Part shown: positions 42,865-51,846 of the stretch, piece by piece
Numbering within the stretch: position 1 is the first letter of the stretch
How the letters are laid out: every line of letters starts with the position of its first letter
Assembly: GCF_000758625.1 (NCBI RefSeq)
Contig: NZ_CP009283.1
Span: 4,909,501-4,973,500 of the forward strand
DNA: 64,000 bases
Source: Paenibacillus sp. FSL R7-0273
GTDB lineage: Bacteria; Bacillota; Bacilli; Paenibacillales; Paenibacillaceae
Reading direction: 5' to 3'
Position numbers and translations under genes: made by a program
The notes under the pieces: model-generated
Seen by the model: only the letters and a program-made list of their open reading frames with translations
Told to the model about the DNA's origin: nothing
Database searches by the model: none

Positions 42865-43506
42865 CTATTCCTGCTTACGCGGCACAACGGAAATGCGGTA
42901 GGTTGGAACATTCAGGCCCTTCTGTATGGCCTCTTCGATCAATCCCCGGACAACCTTGTTCTCCGCGCCTTTGGCTACGACGAGCACGCCGCGCACCTGG
43001 GGCTTGATCCGTTTCGTAATAATCGGGGTTTCATCGCCTGACTGGCTGTAGGTGACGATCTCCCCGTCTCTTGTATATTGTGTCGTATGGCGTTTGCCGC
43101 CGCTGGCATCGGTCTCTTCACTCACCTGCTGCGAATCATTCATATTCCGCGTCACAACGATCTCTTCCGTGGATTCCACTGTGACCATAATATCAACCGT
43201 TCCGACCCCCACAATTTTCTCCAGAATTTCCTTGGTGCGCTGCTCCATCGCCAGTTCAATGCTCTCGAAGGCACCGCCGGTATTGAGCTCTCCCTGCTGC
43301 AGGACGGTCTGTGAGGATTCTGCCGCCGGCGGTTCCCGTCCCGTATTCTCACTGTCAAGCTTCTTGACGTTTACAAAAGAGTTGAACAGCATGATTGCCA
43401 CGCCCAGCAGTCCCAAAATGATCAGCCAGCGGAAGGTATGACTCCTTTTCGGACTGCCGGAGCCTCCGCCTGCCCACTGCTCCAGCTTTTTTAACCAATT
43501 TGCCAC
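42865..43506 (-). CDS. spoIIIAG: Stage III sporulation protein AG
   Basis: SpoIIIAG forms a large oligomeric ring in the intermembrane space as part of the feeding tube. The 213-residue product has one membrane helix (about 25-43) and an extracellular domain with VGTVDIMVTVESTEEIVVTR near 100-120 and the C-terminal RGVLVVAKGAENKVVRGLIEEA stretch. The start follows a GGGGGG-type site. Ring-building residues are similar in layout to those of SpoIIIAH, next in the operon. Confidence 0.94.
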   Translation of the reverse strand: MANWLKKLEQWAGGGSGSPKRSHTFRWLIILGLLGVAIMLFNSFVNVKKLDSENTGREPPAAESSQTVLQQGELNTGGAFESIELAMEQRTKEILEKIVGVGTVDIMVTVESTEEIVVTRNMNDSQQVSEETDASGGKRHTTQYTRDGEIVTYSQSGDETPIITKRIKPQVRGVLVVAKGAENKVVRGLIEEAIQKGLNVPTYRISVVPRKQE

Positions 43507-43537
43507 TCTTATCCCCCCTCGCTGCTATGCTTCGGCT

Positions 43538-44320
43538 TCAAGATTTGCCTGTATCTGCGGTATTGCCTGAGACCCGGATGATGCCGCGCTCCAGATTCCA
43601 GTTCGTCTCCAGCAGCCTGATGACCCCTTCAGCCGTCGCCGCGTTGTTCGCAGCTCCTGCTTCCTGCCCGCCGTCCGCTCCGCCTGAGGCCCCGGCTGTT
43701 GCTTCCCTGGCGGCTCCGGCTTCGCTGTCGCCGATCTGCACCTGGACCGGTACCACCGGCTCAATCCGGATCGGCCCGGCTCCGGGAGAGCTGCCCGTCC
43801 CTGCTGCTTTTGTGCCGCTGTTTTGGCCTGCACCGGCCGCAGCCGGCAGTGAAACCGTAACCGCGGTAATGACTGGCACCTCATCGCCGCCCAGCCCGGA
43901 TGCCTTGCCCAGACCGAGCTTTACGGTCACCTTAACCCCCTGCAGGCCGGTGCTTCCCGCAACCTGCTCCTGCATCTGCCCGGCTACTTCCTCAGCAGCC
44001 AGCTGCAGGCTCTGCTCCTTCGCCCCTGCCGCCAGCATCCGCCCGTCCGCCAGAATCTGCTCCAGCGTACCGGCGCCCTGGCCTGCCCCGCTGAACAGCC
44101 CGCCCTTCTGCTCCTGTTGAACAAGTGCAGTGCTAAGCTCTTTGGCGGCATCCCCCTTCAGCAGGGAGACAACCGGACTCAGCATCGTCAGCAGGACCAG
44201 CAGGCTGAGCACCAGCCTGGCGTAACGCTCCATCGACTTGCCCGGCAGCAGCATCTCCACAAAGGCAGCCATGAGGACTACGAGAATGAGCTCCCGCAGC
44301 CAATCGCCTAACCAGGTCAT
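43538..44320 (-). CDS. spoIIIAF: Stage III sporulation protein AF
   Basis: The 260-residue protein has two N-terminal membrane helices (about 6-24 and 31-50, with LVLLTMLSP) and a ring-building-type extracellular domain, interrupted by a Gly/Ala/Pro-rich stretch (about 150-225). The conserved end reads RLLETNWNLERGIIRV. It is somewhat longer than the B. subtilis protein (about 206). ATG 44320 follows AGGAGGT; the frame extends ten codons upstream without a site. High GC content in the Gly/Ala part contrasts with its conserved ends. Confidence 0.92.
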   Translation of the reverse strand: MTWLGDWLRELILVVLMAAFVEMLLPGKSMERYARLVLSLLVLLTMLSPVVSLLKGDAAKELSTALVQQEQKGGLFSGAGQGAGTLEQILADGRMLAAGAKEQSLQLAAEEVAGQMQEQVAGSTGLQGVKVTVKLGLGKASGLGGDEVPVITAVTVSLPAAAGAGQNSGTKAAGTGSSPGAGPIRIEPVVPVQVQIGDSEAGAAREATAGASGGADGGQEAGAANNAATAEGVIRLLETNWNLERGIIRVSGNTADTGKS

Positions 44321-44381
44321 ACGCCAAACCTCCTGAACGTTAGTGGGCATTCGCGGCTGTCCTCTTCCCGTCTGCCCGGCC

Positions 44382-45608
44382 TCACCTCATCATTACAGTG
44401 ACATTGCCTGCGGTGAGCATGATCGTCACAGCCAGGAAAAACATCAGGGAGACGGCAGCCAGGGCGGCAAATACATAAATCATGCTTTTGCCGATCGTCT
44501 GGAGGCAGGACACAATCGGCGTCTCGCCGAGCGGCTGCATAACGGCTGCGGCCACATTGTAGATCAGCGCCAGAATCAGGATTTTGATCGCCGGGAATGC
44601 GCACAGGAACAGGATGATAATGACGCCCGAGAGCCCGATTGCATTTTTCACCAGCAGTGAAGCTGAGATCACTGTATCCGTGGCGTCCGCGAACATTTTG
44701 CCGATAACCGGCACGAAATTTCCGGTGATATACTTGGCGGCGCGGATCGTAACACCGTCTGTCACCGAGCTTGTGATCCCTCTGACTGAAATGACTCCCA
44801 GAAAGACCGTCAGCAGGATTCCCAGCAGCCCGGCTCCGATATTGCGCAGCAGATTGGCCAGCTGGGTCAGCTTATATTTCTCCGACATGGCGCTTACCAG
44901 ATGCAGCACCGCCGAGAAAAACAGCAGCGGGAAGACCATCGTGTGGATCAGTGTGCCAACCGTATGAATCATAAAAACGATCAGCGGATGCGTAACCGAT
45001 ACGGTCACTATATTGCCCATCGAGGCCAGGAGGGCGAACAGCAGCGGAATCATCGCCATCATGAAATCGATCATCCGGTCGATCGCATCCTTCGCATAGC
45101 CGATGGCGATATTGAAGCTGTTGACGGCAATGACCAGGACGACCATGTAGCAGAGCATATAAGCGATTTTGCTGACCGTCTTGCGTTCAAAGGCGGTCTG
45201 CAGCGTCTCCAGAATCATGCTGAGCACGCTGATCATAACGATGGTCACCAGCAGCTTGCCGTTGTACAGCACCTCATGCCACATGAATCTGCCCAGCCCG
45301 GACAGCACGCCTGCAAAGCTCAGACCATCGTCTCCGGGAAGCAGCATATCCATCAGCGACGGGGTTTGTCCGTCCGGGAAAAATCCCCCGTATTCCGTCA
45401 TCAGCTGGTCCCAGTAGGACTCCACCCCGTCCAGCGGAAGGTTCTCCATCTGGCCCTTTACCCAGCCGTCCACGGGTGAGCCGGCTCCGCCTGAGGTCTG
45501 CGGGGCGCCTGCGGCCGCCGAAGCCGTATTCCAGCACAGGAGCAGCAGCAGAGGGAGAAGCAGCAGTATTTTTAATATAGAAGTCTTGTGCATCCGCATT
45601 CCCTGCAT
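44382..45608 (-). CDS. spoIIIAE: Stage III sporulation protein AE
   Basis: SpoIIIAE is the large polytopic membrane component of the channel. The 408-residue product has a cleavable signal peptide (about 10-32, ending TASA), a soluble stretch to about 100 and then some eight membrane helices. Family-typical stretches include MLCYMVVLVIAVNSFNIAIGYAKD and VTDGVTIRAAKYITGNFVPVIGKM near 290. Three in-frame ATG codons lie within the first six residues; I keep the first, behind GGGGAAAG, but ATG 45593 is also possible. Confidence 0.93.
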   Translation of the reverse strand: MQGMRMHKTSILKILLLLPLLLLLCWNTASAAAGAPQTSGGAGSPVDGWVKGQMENLPLDGVESYWDQLMTEYGGFFPDGQTPSLMDMLLPGDDGLSFAGVLSGLGRFMWHEVLYNGKLLVTIVMISVLSMILETLQTAFERKTVSKIAYMLCYMVVLVIAVNSFNIAIGYAKDAIDRMIDFMMAMIPLLFALLASMGNIVTVSVTHPLIVFMIHTVGTLIHTMVFPLLFFSAVLHLVSAMSEKYKLTQLANLLRNIGAGLLGILLTVFLGVISVRGITSSVTDGVTIRAAKYITGNFVPVIGKMFADATDTVISASLLVKNAIGLSGVIIILFLCAFPAIKILILALIYNVAAAVMQPLGETPIVSCLQTIGKSMIYVFAALAAVSLMFFLAVTIMLTAGNVTVMMR

Positions 45609-45655
45609 CCCTGCTTTCCCCGCCTTTCTCCGGCGCTCCCGGCACTGTTCACGGC

Positions 45656-46045
45656 TCAGGCGGGCAGGAGCTTCATCACCGTTTCGATAATAATGCTGAT
45701 GATCGGCACGGCCAGCACCATAATCAGCACCTTGCCGGCCAGCTCAATTTTGGAGGCAATGGATTCCTGCCCGGCGTCGCGTACAATCTGCGCCCCAAAC
45801 TCCGCGATATAAGAAATTCCGATGATTTTGAATACCGTTTTGATGTAGATCATCTCCATCCCCGAGGACTCTGCAACCCGCTCCAGCGTCCCGAGAATGG
45901 TGCCGATTTTGCCGATAAGGAACAGGAAGATCAGGATGCCGGCCGCCGTAGTCAGCAGAAAGGCGAACATCGGCTTTTGTTCCTTCAGCACGAGGATCAG
46001 CACCGTCGACAAGAGTCCGATTCCCACTACTTGAATGATTTCCAT
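45656..46045 (-). CDS. spoIIIAD: Stage III sporulation protein AD
   Basis: SpoIIIAD is a small membrane protein related to SpoIIIAC and resembles FliQ-type export components. The 129-residue product has four hydrophobic segments (about 2-20, 27-48, 62-85, 105-125) and the family stretch KTVFKIIGISYIAEFGAQIVRDAGQESIASKIELAG, noted here by its key residues only (K70s, E80s). It follows spoIIIAC by nine bases. Confidence 0.94.
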   Translation of the reverse strand: MEIIQVVGIGLLSTVLILVLKEQKPMFAFLLTTAAGILIFLFLIGKIGTILGTLERVAESSGMEMIYIKTVFKIIGISYIAEFGAQIVRDAGQESIASKIELAGKVLIMVLAVPIISIIIETVMKLLPA

Positions 46046-46054
46046 AAGGCCTGC

Positions 46055-46258
46055 CTATTGAAAAAGAAAAATCGTTTTGATTTCCTGCAGCAGGCCGTCC
46101 AGCATCCGGATTACCATAAACAGGACAATGATAAACCCGACAATGGTTACCCAGTGGGCAATGTCCTCCTTGCCCATCTGCTTCAGCACCGTATGAATCA
46201 TGGCGATAATAATGCCGATGCCGGCGATTTGAAAGATCGCGTTGACTTCAATATTCAT
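46055..46258 (-). CDS. spoIIIAC: Stage III sporulation protein AC
   Basis: The 67-residue protein consists of two membrane helices (about 5-26 and 38-55) joined by KQMGKEDIAHW. I use ATG 46258 behind GAGGTG; a codon three residues earlier lacks a site. The length matches the B. subtilis protein. With SpoIIIAD and AE it makes up the membrane-embedded part of the channel. Confidence 0.94.
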   Translation of the reverse strand: MNIEVNAIFQIAGIGIIIAMIHTVLKQMGKEDIAHWVTIVGFIIVLFMVIRMLDGLLQEIKTIFLFQ

Positions 46259-46271
46259 TCCTGGCACCTCG

Positions 46272-46799
46272 CTAAAAGATCAATATGACGATCAATGCTC
46301 CAAGCAGCAGACCCAGGCTTTTACTCATCTTTTCATATTTGCCCTGATCTTCTCTGGCCACTGTCTCCTCCTGCTTCAACTGCTGTAAAGCCAGCGCAAT
46401 GTGCGTGCTCTGATTCGACCTGTCGCTTGTGCCCAGGGTGCAGCTTAACTGACGGATAATCTCCCGCTCCCCTCCCTTCAGGGAAGCGGAACGGAAATGC
46501 AGCTCCATCGACCGCTGGAAGGCCTCCTCCGCGCTGCGGTTATGCGGCGGGCTCATCTCTTCTGCTGCGGCGTTAAAGAAAGCCTGCAGCTGACCCTTCG
46601 ACTGCTGCCCGATTCTGCGCAGTGCCTCCGGCAGCGGGGTATAGCCGTAGAGGATCTCAGTTTCCAGCCGCTGCAGTGCGGTGATCAGTCCTCTGATGTT
46701 CCTTGGCCTGTCTGCATACTGGGCAGCCTTGGCAAATCCGGCAAGCGCGCCGGCCACCACCACCAGCACGGCACCCAGCAGCTTAAGCACGGCGCTCAC
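46272..46799 (-). CDS. spoIIIAB: Stage III sporulation protein AB
   Basis: SpoIIIAB resembles GspF-type secretion platform proteins. The 175-residue product has membrane helices at both ends (3-20 and 158-174) and a helical cytosolic middle with LQRLETEILYGYTPLPEAL near 42-60. It overlaps spoIIIAA by 17 bases, indicating coupled translation. Confidence 0.94.
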   Translation of the reverse strand: MSAVLKLLGAVLVVVAGALAGFAKAAQYADRPRNIRGLITALQRLETEILYGYTPLPEALRRIGQQSKGQLQAFFNAAAEEMSPPHNRSAEEAFQRSMELHFRSASLKGGEREIIRQLSCTLGTSDRSNQSTHIALALQQLKQEETVAREDQGKYEKMSKSLGLLLGALIVILIF

Positions 46800-47784
46800 C
46801 GCCCTGATGCTCTTCCGGTGTAATCAGGAGGAGCCCGCGCTTCTGCCCGTCCAGAATGCGGAAGGTGAGCCCGGCCTCGGTACGGTGCAGGATGACATAC
46901 CGCTCGAACATCCGGTGCTCCAGCAGAGCGCCGAGGCCCGGACGCCGGGCCAACTCGGCCACTTCCTTGCCGTGGGCGGTGGCCACTACGGAGATGCCGG
47001 CATGCAGTGCTTCAGTCACTGCCTCGGCATCCTCATGGCGTCCGATCTCATCGGCGACCAGCACCTCGGGCGAGAGGGAGCGGATCATCATCATCATCCC
47101 CTCCGCCTTCGGGCAGCCGTCAAGAATGTCGGTGCGCGGCCCGACATCAAAGGCCGGGATGCCGCGGCGGCTGCCGGCGATCTCCGAGCGCTCGTCCACG
47201 ATGCCGACCTTAAGGCCGGGCCGGCTGCCGTCACGCCCTGCAGTGCTGCCTGTGGAGATCTGCCTGGCAAGATCACGCAGCAGCGTGGTCTTGCCGTGCT
47301 GCGGCGGCGAGAGGATCAGCGTATGCAGGATCCGTTGCCGCCCCCGCTCCACCAGGTAGGGCAGCACGCTGTCGGCAATGCCCGGAAGCTCGCGGGCAAT
47401 CCGGACATTGAAGCCGGTAATGTCGCGCAGATGCTCAACACCGCCTCCGCTGAGCACTGTCCGGCCGGAGAGGCCGATCCGGTGTCCGCCGGGAATCGTG
47501 ATGAAGCCCTTGCGCAGCTCCTCTTCCATCGTATAGAGGGAATGATTGCTGATGAGATCAAGCAGCCGGTGTGTATCCTCCCTGCTCGGCTTGTACGCTT
47601 CTGCGGGAAGCTGGGTCAGGCTGCCGTTCCCGCAGAGGAAATGGTATTTGCCGGAGTAGTTAATCTCCAGCGGGCGCCCTTCCCGGACCCTGACCTCCTC
47701 AAGCCTTGCAAGAAGAGGGGCAGGAAGTCCGCTCAGCAGCGCCCTTACTTTTTCAGGAAACAGGAAAAGCCAGTCATTAGCCAT
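46783..47784 (-). CDS. spoIIIAA: Stage III sporulation protein AA (ATPase)
   Basis: SpoIIIAA is the cytosolic ATPase of the channel, related to type II/IV secretion ATPases. The 333-residue product has Walker A PPQHGKTTLLRDLAR near 150, an ERSEIAGS arginine-containing segment, Walker B-like VLVADEIGRHEDAEAV near 235 and ATAHGKEV with the conserved His. I choose ATG 47784 behind GGGGGT; the frame extends five codons further. yqhV lies 83 bases upstream. Confidence 0.95.
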   Translation of the reverse strand: MANDWLFLFPEKVRALLSGLPAPLLARLEEVRVREGRPLEINYSGKYHFLCGNGSLTQLPAEAYKPSREDTHRLLDLISNHSLYTMEEELRKGFITIPGGHRIGLSGRTVLSGGGVEHLRDITGFNVRIARELPGIADSVLPYLVERGRQRILHTLILSPPQHGKTTLLRDLARQISTGSTAGRDGSRPGLKVGIVDERSEIAGSRRGIPAFDVGPRTDILDGCPKAEGMMMMIRSLSPEVLVADEIGRHEDAEAVTEALHAGISVVATAHGKEVAELARRPGLGALLEHRMFERYVILHRTEAGLTFRILDGQKRGLLLITPEEHQGGERRA

Positions 47785-47867
47785 ACAATGTACCCCCAAG
47801 CTGTCCTCTACTTTTATAGCTTTATTCCATATTTATGCTTGTACCTGAGCTTTATGCCTATCATCTA

Positions 47868-48131
47868 TCATTTTTTCAGAATCCCGATTAAGAGAAAGGC
47901 TACCCCGCACCCGATCCAGCCCAGCTTGCCCCAGGACAGCTCCTGAGCCATCCCCGTAAGCCCGACAGCCGTCGTAAGAATCAGAATGGTCGGCCCTACC
48001 AATGCCAGCCCTGAATTGACTGCCAGCGCCTTGTCCACCTGGTTCAGCTTCAGCATGATCAGCGCCGCCGTAATCTCCACACTGCCGGACAGCAGCCGCA
48101 GTATCGCCATCCAGCTAACATACTTGTCCAA
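47868..48131 (-). CDS. yqhV: DUF2619 membrane protein YqhV
   Basis: The 87-residue product has three hydrophobic segments (about 8-25, 37-58, 68-84) and begins MDKYVSWMAILRLLSGS. The same small gene precedes spoIIIAA in B. subtilis, where sigma-K/sigma-E dependent expression around the spoIIIA promoter has been discussed. The ATG follows AAGGGAGCTG. Function unknown. Confidence 0.88.
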   Translation of the reverse strand: MDKYVSWMAILRLLSGSVEITAALIMLKLNQVDKALAVNSGLALVGPTILILTTAVGLTGMAQELSWGKLGWIGCGVAFLLIGILKK

Positions 48132-48396
48132 TCTGTTCAGCTCCCTTGATTAAAATTCGCCCCCGGACCTCCCGGCACTCTGCATGAAAACAAGCCGTTA
48201 CCCATGGATATGCGCAAGCCGGCCACTTTAGACAAGCGAAAATAAGCACAGCTGCACGCAAATGTGAAAGAAATCATAGAGAAACTATTTATAAAAAAAT
48301 ATCATCAGTGTGATAAAATAATTTTGTTATCCTGCTGTAGGGAAATAGAAGCGTATAACGTTGGATAGACTAAGGAAAAAAGAGGGGAATTTCAGC

Positions 48397-49263
48397 ATGC
48401 AAGTTCGTAATCTCGTAGTACCGTTAGTATCAAGCACTGTGGGGAAACAGGTAAAAGATGTGGCTGTTATTATTCTTTCAGCTTTTCTGGTAGCCTGCGG
48501 CCTCCGGCTGTTCCTCATTCCGCATCAGCTGCTGAGCGGGGGAGTCGCAGGGACGGCTTCTATCATCGGGTATCTCACGAACCCGAAGTATATTTCACTG
48601 TATTATTTTGCAATCAATTTTCCGATTCTGATCTGGGGCTTTGTAGCCGTAGGTAAAAAATACATCTGTCTAAGCATGCTGTCCGTCGTAGCCACTACCT
48701 GGTTCCTGACTGTCATTCCGGTCATCAAGCTGACCAAGGACCCGATTCTGGCCAGTATTTTCGGCGGGGTGATCATTGCCTGCGGGGTTGGCTTTTCGCT
48801 GCGTGCGGGCGGCTCTTCCGGGGGCTTTGATATTCTGGGCTCTATTATTACCCGCAAACGCGATATTCCGATGGGCACCGTACTGTTCGTAATGGACGGA
48901 CTGGTTATCCTGAGCCTCGGCTTTTTCAAAAGCTGGGATTCCGCCCTTTACGCAATGCTCTGTATATTCGTCAAAAGCCGGATCGTCGATATGATCCATA
49001 TCCGCCACGTCAAGCTGACCTGCTTCATCGTCACCAAGGAGCGGGAAAAGATGCTCAGCCGGCTCACCCTGCTGCCCCACGGGGTTACTGTGGTCAATGC
49101 GGAGGGCGGCTACAGCCATGAGGGCAATACGATGCTGATGACCGTCACCACACGCTATGAGCTGGCCGAGCTGCGCAAGACCATTCTAGAGACCGACCCG
49201 AAATCATTCGTAAATGTGCTGGAAACGGTGGAGATCGTAGGCCGGTTCAGACGGCTGGGGTAG
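48397..49263 (+). CDS. YitT family membrane protein (DUF2179 C-terminus)
   Basis: The 288-residue protein has five to six N-terminal membrane helices (about 20-200) with the family's LLSGGVAGTA and LRAGGSSGGFDILGSI stretches, and a C-terminal cytosolic DUF2179 domain (about 215-280, with YSHEGNTMLMTVTTR). YitT proteins are common in spore formers; the exact role is unknown. ATG 48397 follows AGAGGGG; the frame opens earlier at a TTG. It is a single-gene unit ended by a clear terminator and breaks the yqhV-efp neighbourhood seen in B. subtilis. Confidence 0.88.
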   Translation: MQVRNLVVPLVSSTVGKQVKDVAVIILSAFLVACGLRLFLIPHQLLSGGVAGTASIIGYLTNPKYISLYYFAINFPILIWGFVAVGKKYICLSMLSVVATTWFLTVIPVIKLTKDPILASIFGGVIIACGVGFSLRAGGSSGGFDILGSIITRKRDIPMGTVLFVMDGLVILSLGFFKSWDSALYAMLCIFVKSRIVDMIHIRHVKLTCFIVTKEREKMLSRLTLLPHGVTVVNAEGGYSHEGNTMLMTVTTRYELAELRKTILETDPKSFVNVLETVEIVGRFRRLG

Positions 49264-49286
49264 CTGATTGCAAATAAAAAATAAAT

Positions 49287-49331
49287 CAAGCCTGCATTCC
49301 GCTATAAGTAGTGGTTTGCAGGCTTTTTCTT
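49287..49331 (+). terminator. Terminator of the YitT-family gene
   Basis: AAGCCTGCA (49288-49296) pairs with TGCAGGCTT (49317-49325) and is followed by five T. The 185 bases between this and the lysC terminator contain no gene. Confidence 0.9.
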
Positions 49332-49516
49332 TTGCCAACTTACTTTTAATAGATATGTATGGACTCAGATGGCGTTACTTCCGGAAATCCCGGCTCCTGC
49401 GGGATCTAACGGATACCAGGGGCGCCTCCTGTGTCCGTTGCAGCAACCGGCGGCACAGCGCAGCACATTATACGGACAAGCCGTCCTAATCCACGGGCGG
49501 TATCCTTAACTAAAAA

Positions 49517-49556
49517 AAGGATGCTCCCCCAGCCCTCAGGCTGAAGAAGCATCCTT
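49517..49556 (-). terminator. Terminator of lysC
   Basis: AAGGATGC and GCATCCTT (49518-49524 / 49549-49556) with an inner CAGCC/GGCTG; on the minus strand seven T follow. Confidence 0.85.
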
Positions 49557-49571
49557 ACTCTAAATAGCTGC

Positions 49572-50825
49572 CTATCTGCGGTCCTGAGGCCCGCCGACAA
49601 AGGCCTGCTCTTCTGTATCCAGGTTGTAGGCGGTGTGAAGCGCCTGAATGATTTGCGGAAGGTTGCCGGATTCAATGACGCAGGACACCTTGATTTCAGA
49701 GGTGCTGACCATCTTGATGCTGACGCCCTGGCCGGAGATCACTTCGAACATCTGCGCGGCAACACCCGGATGGCTGACCATACCGGCGCCGACGATTGAG
49801 ACCTTGACCAGATTGTCTTCAGAGGTTACTTCACGGTAAGGCAGCTCGCTGTGCAGCCCTTCAATAACCTCCTTGGCCCGGTCCAAATCGCCCAGACCTA
49901 CTGTAAAGGAAAAGTCGGCTGTGCCGTTCTGAACACCGCTCTGCACGATAATATCCACGTCAACGCCTTCAGCAGCCAGTCTGCCGAACACCTGGGCCAG
50001 TACGCCCGGCACATCCGGCACTCCCAGAATACTGATCCGCGCCACGTTCTTGTCAAACGCAATCCCGCTTACTACAACTCCCTGTTCCATGCTTGCTTCC
50101 TCCTTCACAACAGTACCTTCATTATGATTAAAGCTTGATCTGACGACCAGCTTTACCTGATATCTTTTGGCATATTCTACAGCACGGGGGTGGAGTACCG
50201 CTGCGCCCAGATTGGCCAGCTCCAGCATCTCGTCATAGGAGATTTCCTTCAGCTTGCGTGCCTTCTTCACGATACGCGGGTCGGTGGAATAGATGCCGTC
50301 CACATCGGTATAGATTTCGCACACATCCGCCTTGATGGCAGCTGCCAGTGCTACCGCCGTCGTATCGGAGCCTCCGCGTCCCAGTGTTGTAATCTCGCCG
50401 TCCAGCGTCATTCCCTGGAAACCGGCCACGATTACGATCTGCTCGCGCTCCAGCGACTCCAGCACACGCCGCGGAACAATTTCGTTGATCCGGGCCCGGC
50501 CGTGGGTTTCATCAGTCCGGAAGCCGGCCTGCCAGCCTGTGTAAGAGACGGCGTTTCTGCCGATTCCGTGCAGGGCGATGGACAGCAGCGCCACCGAGAT
50601 CTGTTCGCCTGTGGTCATCAGCATATCCATTTCGCGCGCCGGCGGCTGTTCATTCAGCGCCTTGGCCTGATCGATCAGATCATCCGTGGTGTCTCCCATA
50701 GCGGATACAACCACAACGCAGCGGTGCCCTTCATCCTGCTTCTCTGCGATGCGCTTAGCGACGCGCTGCATGCGTTCAATGTCTCCGACGGAGCTGCCTC
50801 CGAATTTCATGACATAAAGTGACAA
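49572..50825 (-). CDS. lysC: Aspartate kinase
   Basis: Aspartate kinase phosphorylates aspartate, the entry to lysine, threonine, methionine and diaminopimelate (needed for wall and dipicolinate). The 417-residue product has the kinase domain with KFGGSSVG at 7-14, VVSAMGDTTD near 40 and GRGGSDTTAVALA near 160, and two C-terminal ACT domains (about 265-330 and 345-410), so allosteric control by lysine and/or threonine is expected. I choose TTG 50825, nine bases after AGGGAGTG; ATG 50837 touches that site. The leader is too short for a lysine riboswitch. Confidence 0.93.
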   Translation of the reverse strand: MSLYVMKFGGSSVGDIERMQRVAKRIAEKQDEGHRCVVVVSAMGDTTDDLIDQAKALNEQPPAREMDMLMTTGEQISVALLSIALHGIGRNAVSYTGWQAGFRTDETHGRARINEIVPRRVLESLEREQIVIVAGFQGMTLDGEITTLGRGGSDTTAVALAAAIKADVCEIYTDVDGIYSTDPRIVKKARKLKEISYDEMLELANLGAAVLHPRAVEYAKRYQVKLVVRSSFNHNEGTVVKEEASMEQGVVVSGIAFDKNVARISILGVPDVPGVLAQVFGRLAAEGVDVDIIVQSGVQNGTADFSFTVGLGDLDRAKEVIEGLHSELPYREVTSEDNLVKVSIVGAGMVSHPGVAAQMFEVISGQGVSIKMVSTSEIKVSCVIESGNLPQIIQALHTAYNLDTEEQAFVGGPQDRR

Positions 50826-50889
50826 AGTTCCATTCACTCCCTATTTCGCTCTATGTAGCTTATATTTTGGTTTACCGCTTTAACCCAGT

Positions 50890-50917
50890 ATAATACGAAA
50901 ATCACATGAAGCGTTAA
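50890..50917 (-). promoter_or_regulatory. Promoter of lysC
   Basis: On the minus strand TTAACG (50912-50917) and TATTAT (50890-50895) are 16 bases apart, about 65 bases before the start codon. Confidence 0.45.
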
Positions 50918-51021
50918 TGGTTTCACAAAAAAAAGCGCCCATTTTCAGAATATCCGCAAACTATAGGATATACTTAGAGCCGGACCTGCATACAGCCATG
51001 CGCTTTACAAGGAGGAATAAC

Positions 51022-51696
51022 ATGTCGCCGAGAAACGTCCAAAAGGACCAGCAGCTGAGAAAAGAACGCATCCAGCACATATTGGATGCTGCACTGCAGA
51101 CCATCGCCAAACGCGGAGTAGATTCGACCAATATCAAGGACATTGCCCTGGAGGCGAATCTCAGCGTGGGCAATATTTATAATTATTTTTCCTCCAAGGA
51201 TGAGATTTTCAGCGAGGTACTGCTGCGCGGGCAGACTGCGTACGGCAGGACACTGGAAGAGCTGGCTTCACTGGATGCAGATCCCCGCGTCAAGCTGCTT
51301 GAGTTCTGCAAGGGGTGGCTGTCCAATGAGAGCAACTGGGCCTTTACCATTATGCTGCAGAGCATCCGAACCAACCAGACCGTTAATCCGGAGATCAGAG
51401 CGGCGGCAACACAGCGTTTTACAGGCAATCTGGAGCCGCTGGCAGAGATTATCCGGCAGGGACAGGCTGCAGGCACGCTTATTGAGGGAGATTCCCGGCA
51501 GCTCGCCTTTTATTTTGTAAGTCTTATACAGGGTCTTACACTGCAGCTTGCCCCGGGCTATGAAATTCCCGTTAACATTAACCCTCCCGGGATTGTAGCA
51601 CTGTTTCTGGCAGCAGACACGCCATTGCCGGAGACGGATCCGCGGACTTCAGCCAAGCTGTTCCGGTTCCGGAATAAAAAAATGTTTGACAAGTGA
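51022..51696 (+). CDS. TetR family transcriptional regulator
   Basis: The 224-residue product has a TetR N-terminal DNA-binding domain (about 13-62: ILDAALQTIAKRGVDSTNI, then LSVGNIYNYFSSKDEIF) and a helical ligand domain. ATG 51022 follows a perfect AAGGAGGAATAAC; the frame opens earlier without a site. It lies 150 bases upstream of the organosulfur transport genes in the same direction; a palindrome in that gap may be its operator. The effector is unknown. Confidence 0.9.
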   Translation: MSPRNVQKDQQLRKERIQHILDAALQTIAKRGVDSTNIKDIALEANLSVGNIYNYFSSKDEIFSEVLLRGQTAYGRTLEELASLDADPRVKLLEFCKGWLSNESNWAFTIMLQSIRTNQTVNPEIRAAATQRFTGNLEPLAEIIRQGQAAGTLIEGDSRQLAFYFVSLIQGLTLQLAPGYEIPVNINPPGIVALFLAADTPLPETDPRTSAKLFRFRNKKMFDK

Positions 51697-51725
51697 GAAA
51701 TGTCATTGCTAATATATCGTCATAA

Positions 51726-51749
51726 CAAAACGAATCATTATTCATTTTG
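51726..51749. promoter_or_regulatory. Operator-like palindrome upstream of the transport cluster
   Basis: CAAAACGAAT (51726-51735) and ATTCATTTTG (51740-51749) are inverted with one mismatch and a four-base centre. A TATAAT (51760-51765) follows 10 bases later. The palindrome lies between the TetR gene and the ABC genes. The AT-rich centre also slightly resembles a Fur box. Confidence 0.5.
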
Positions 51750-51846
51750 TGAGAGACGATTATAATAGCATGGCTTTCTTTTTTTTATATCTAAAACCAA
51801 GTAATCATGTATGTATTATTAATTTAATGCGGAAGGAATGACTAAC

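Noticed and set aside
46681..47946. 421-codon frame antisense to spoIIIAA/AB
   Set aside because: A shadow of two overlapping real genes; no site and no domain.
50838..50920. Lysine riboswitch before lysC
   Set aside because: The leader from the promoter to the start is only about 65 bases, too short, and no L-box features are seen.
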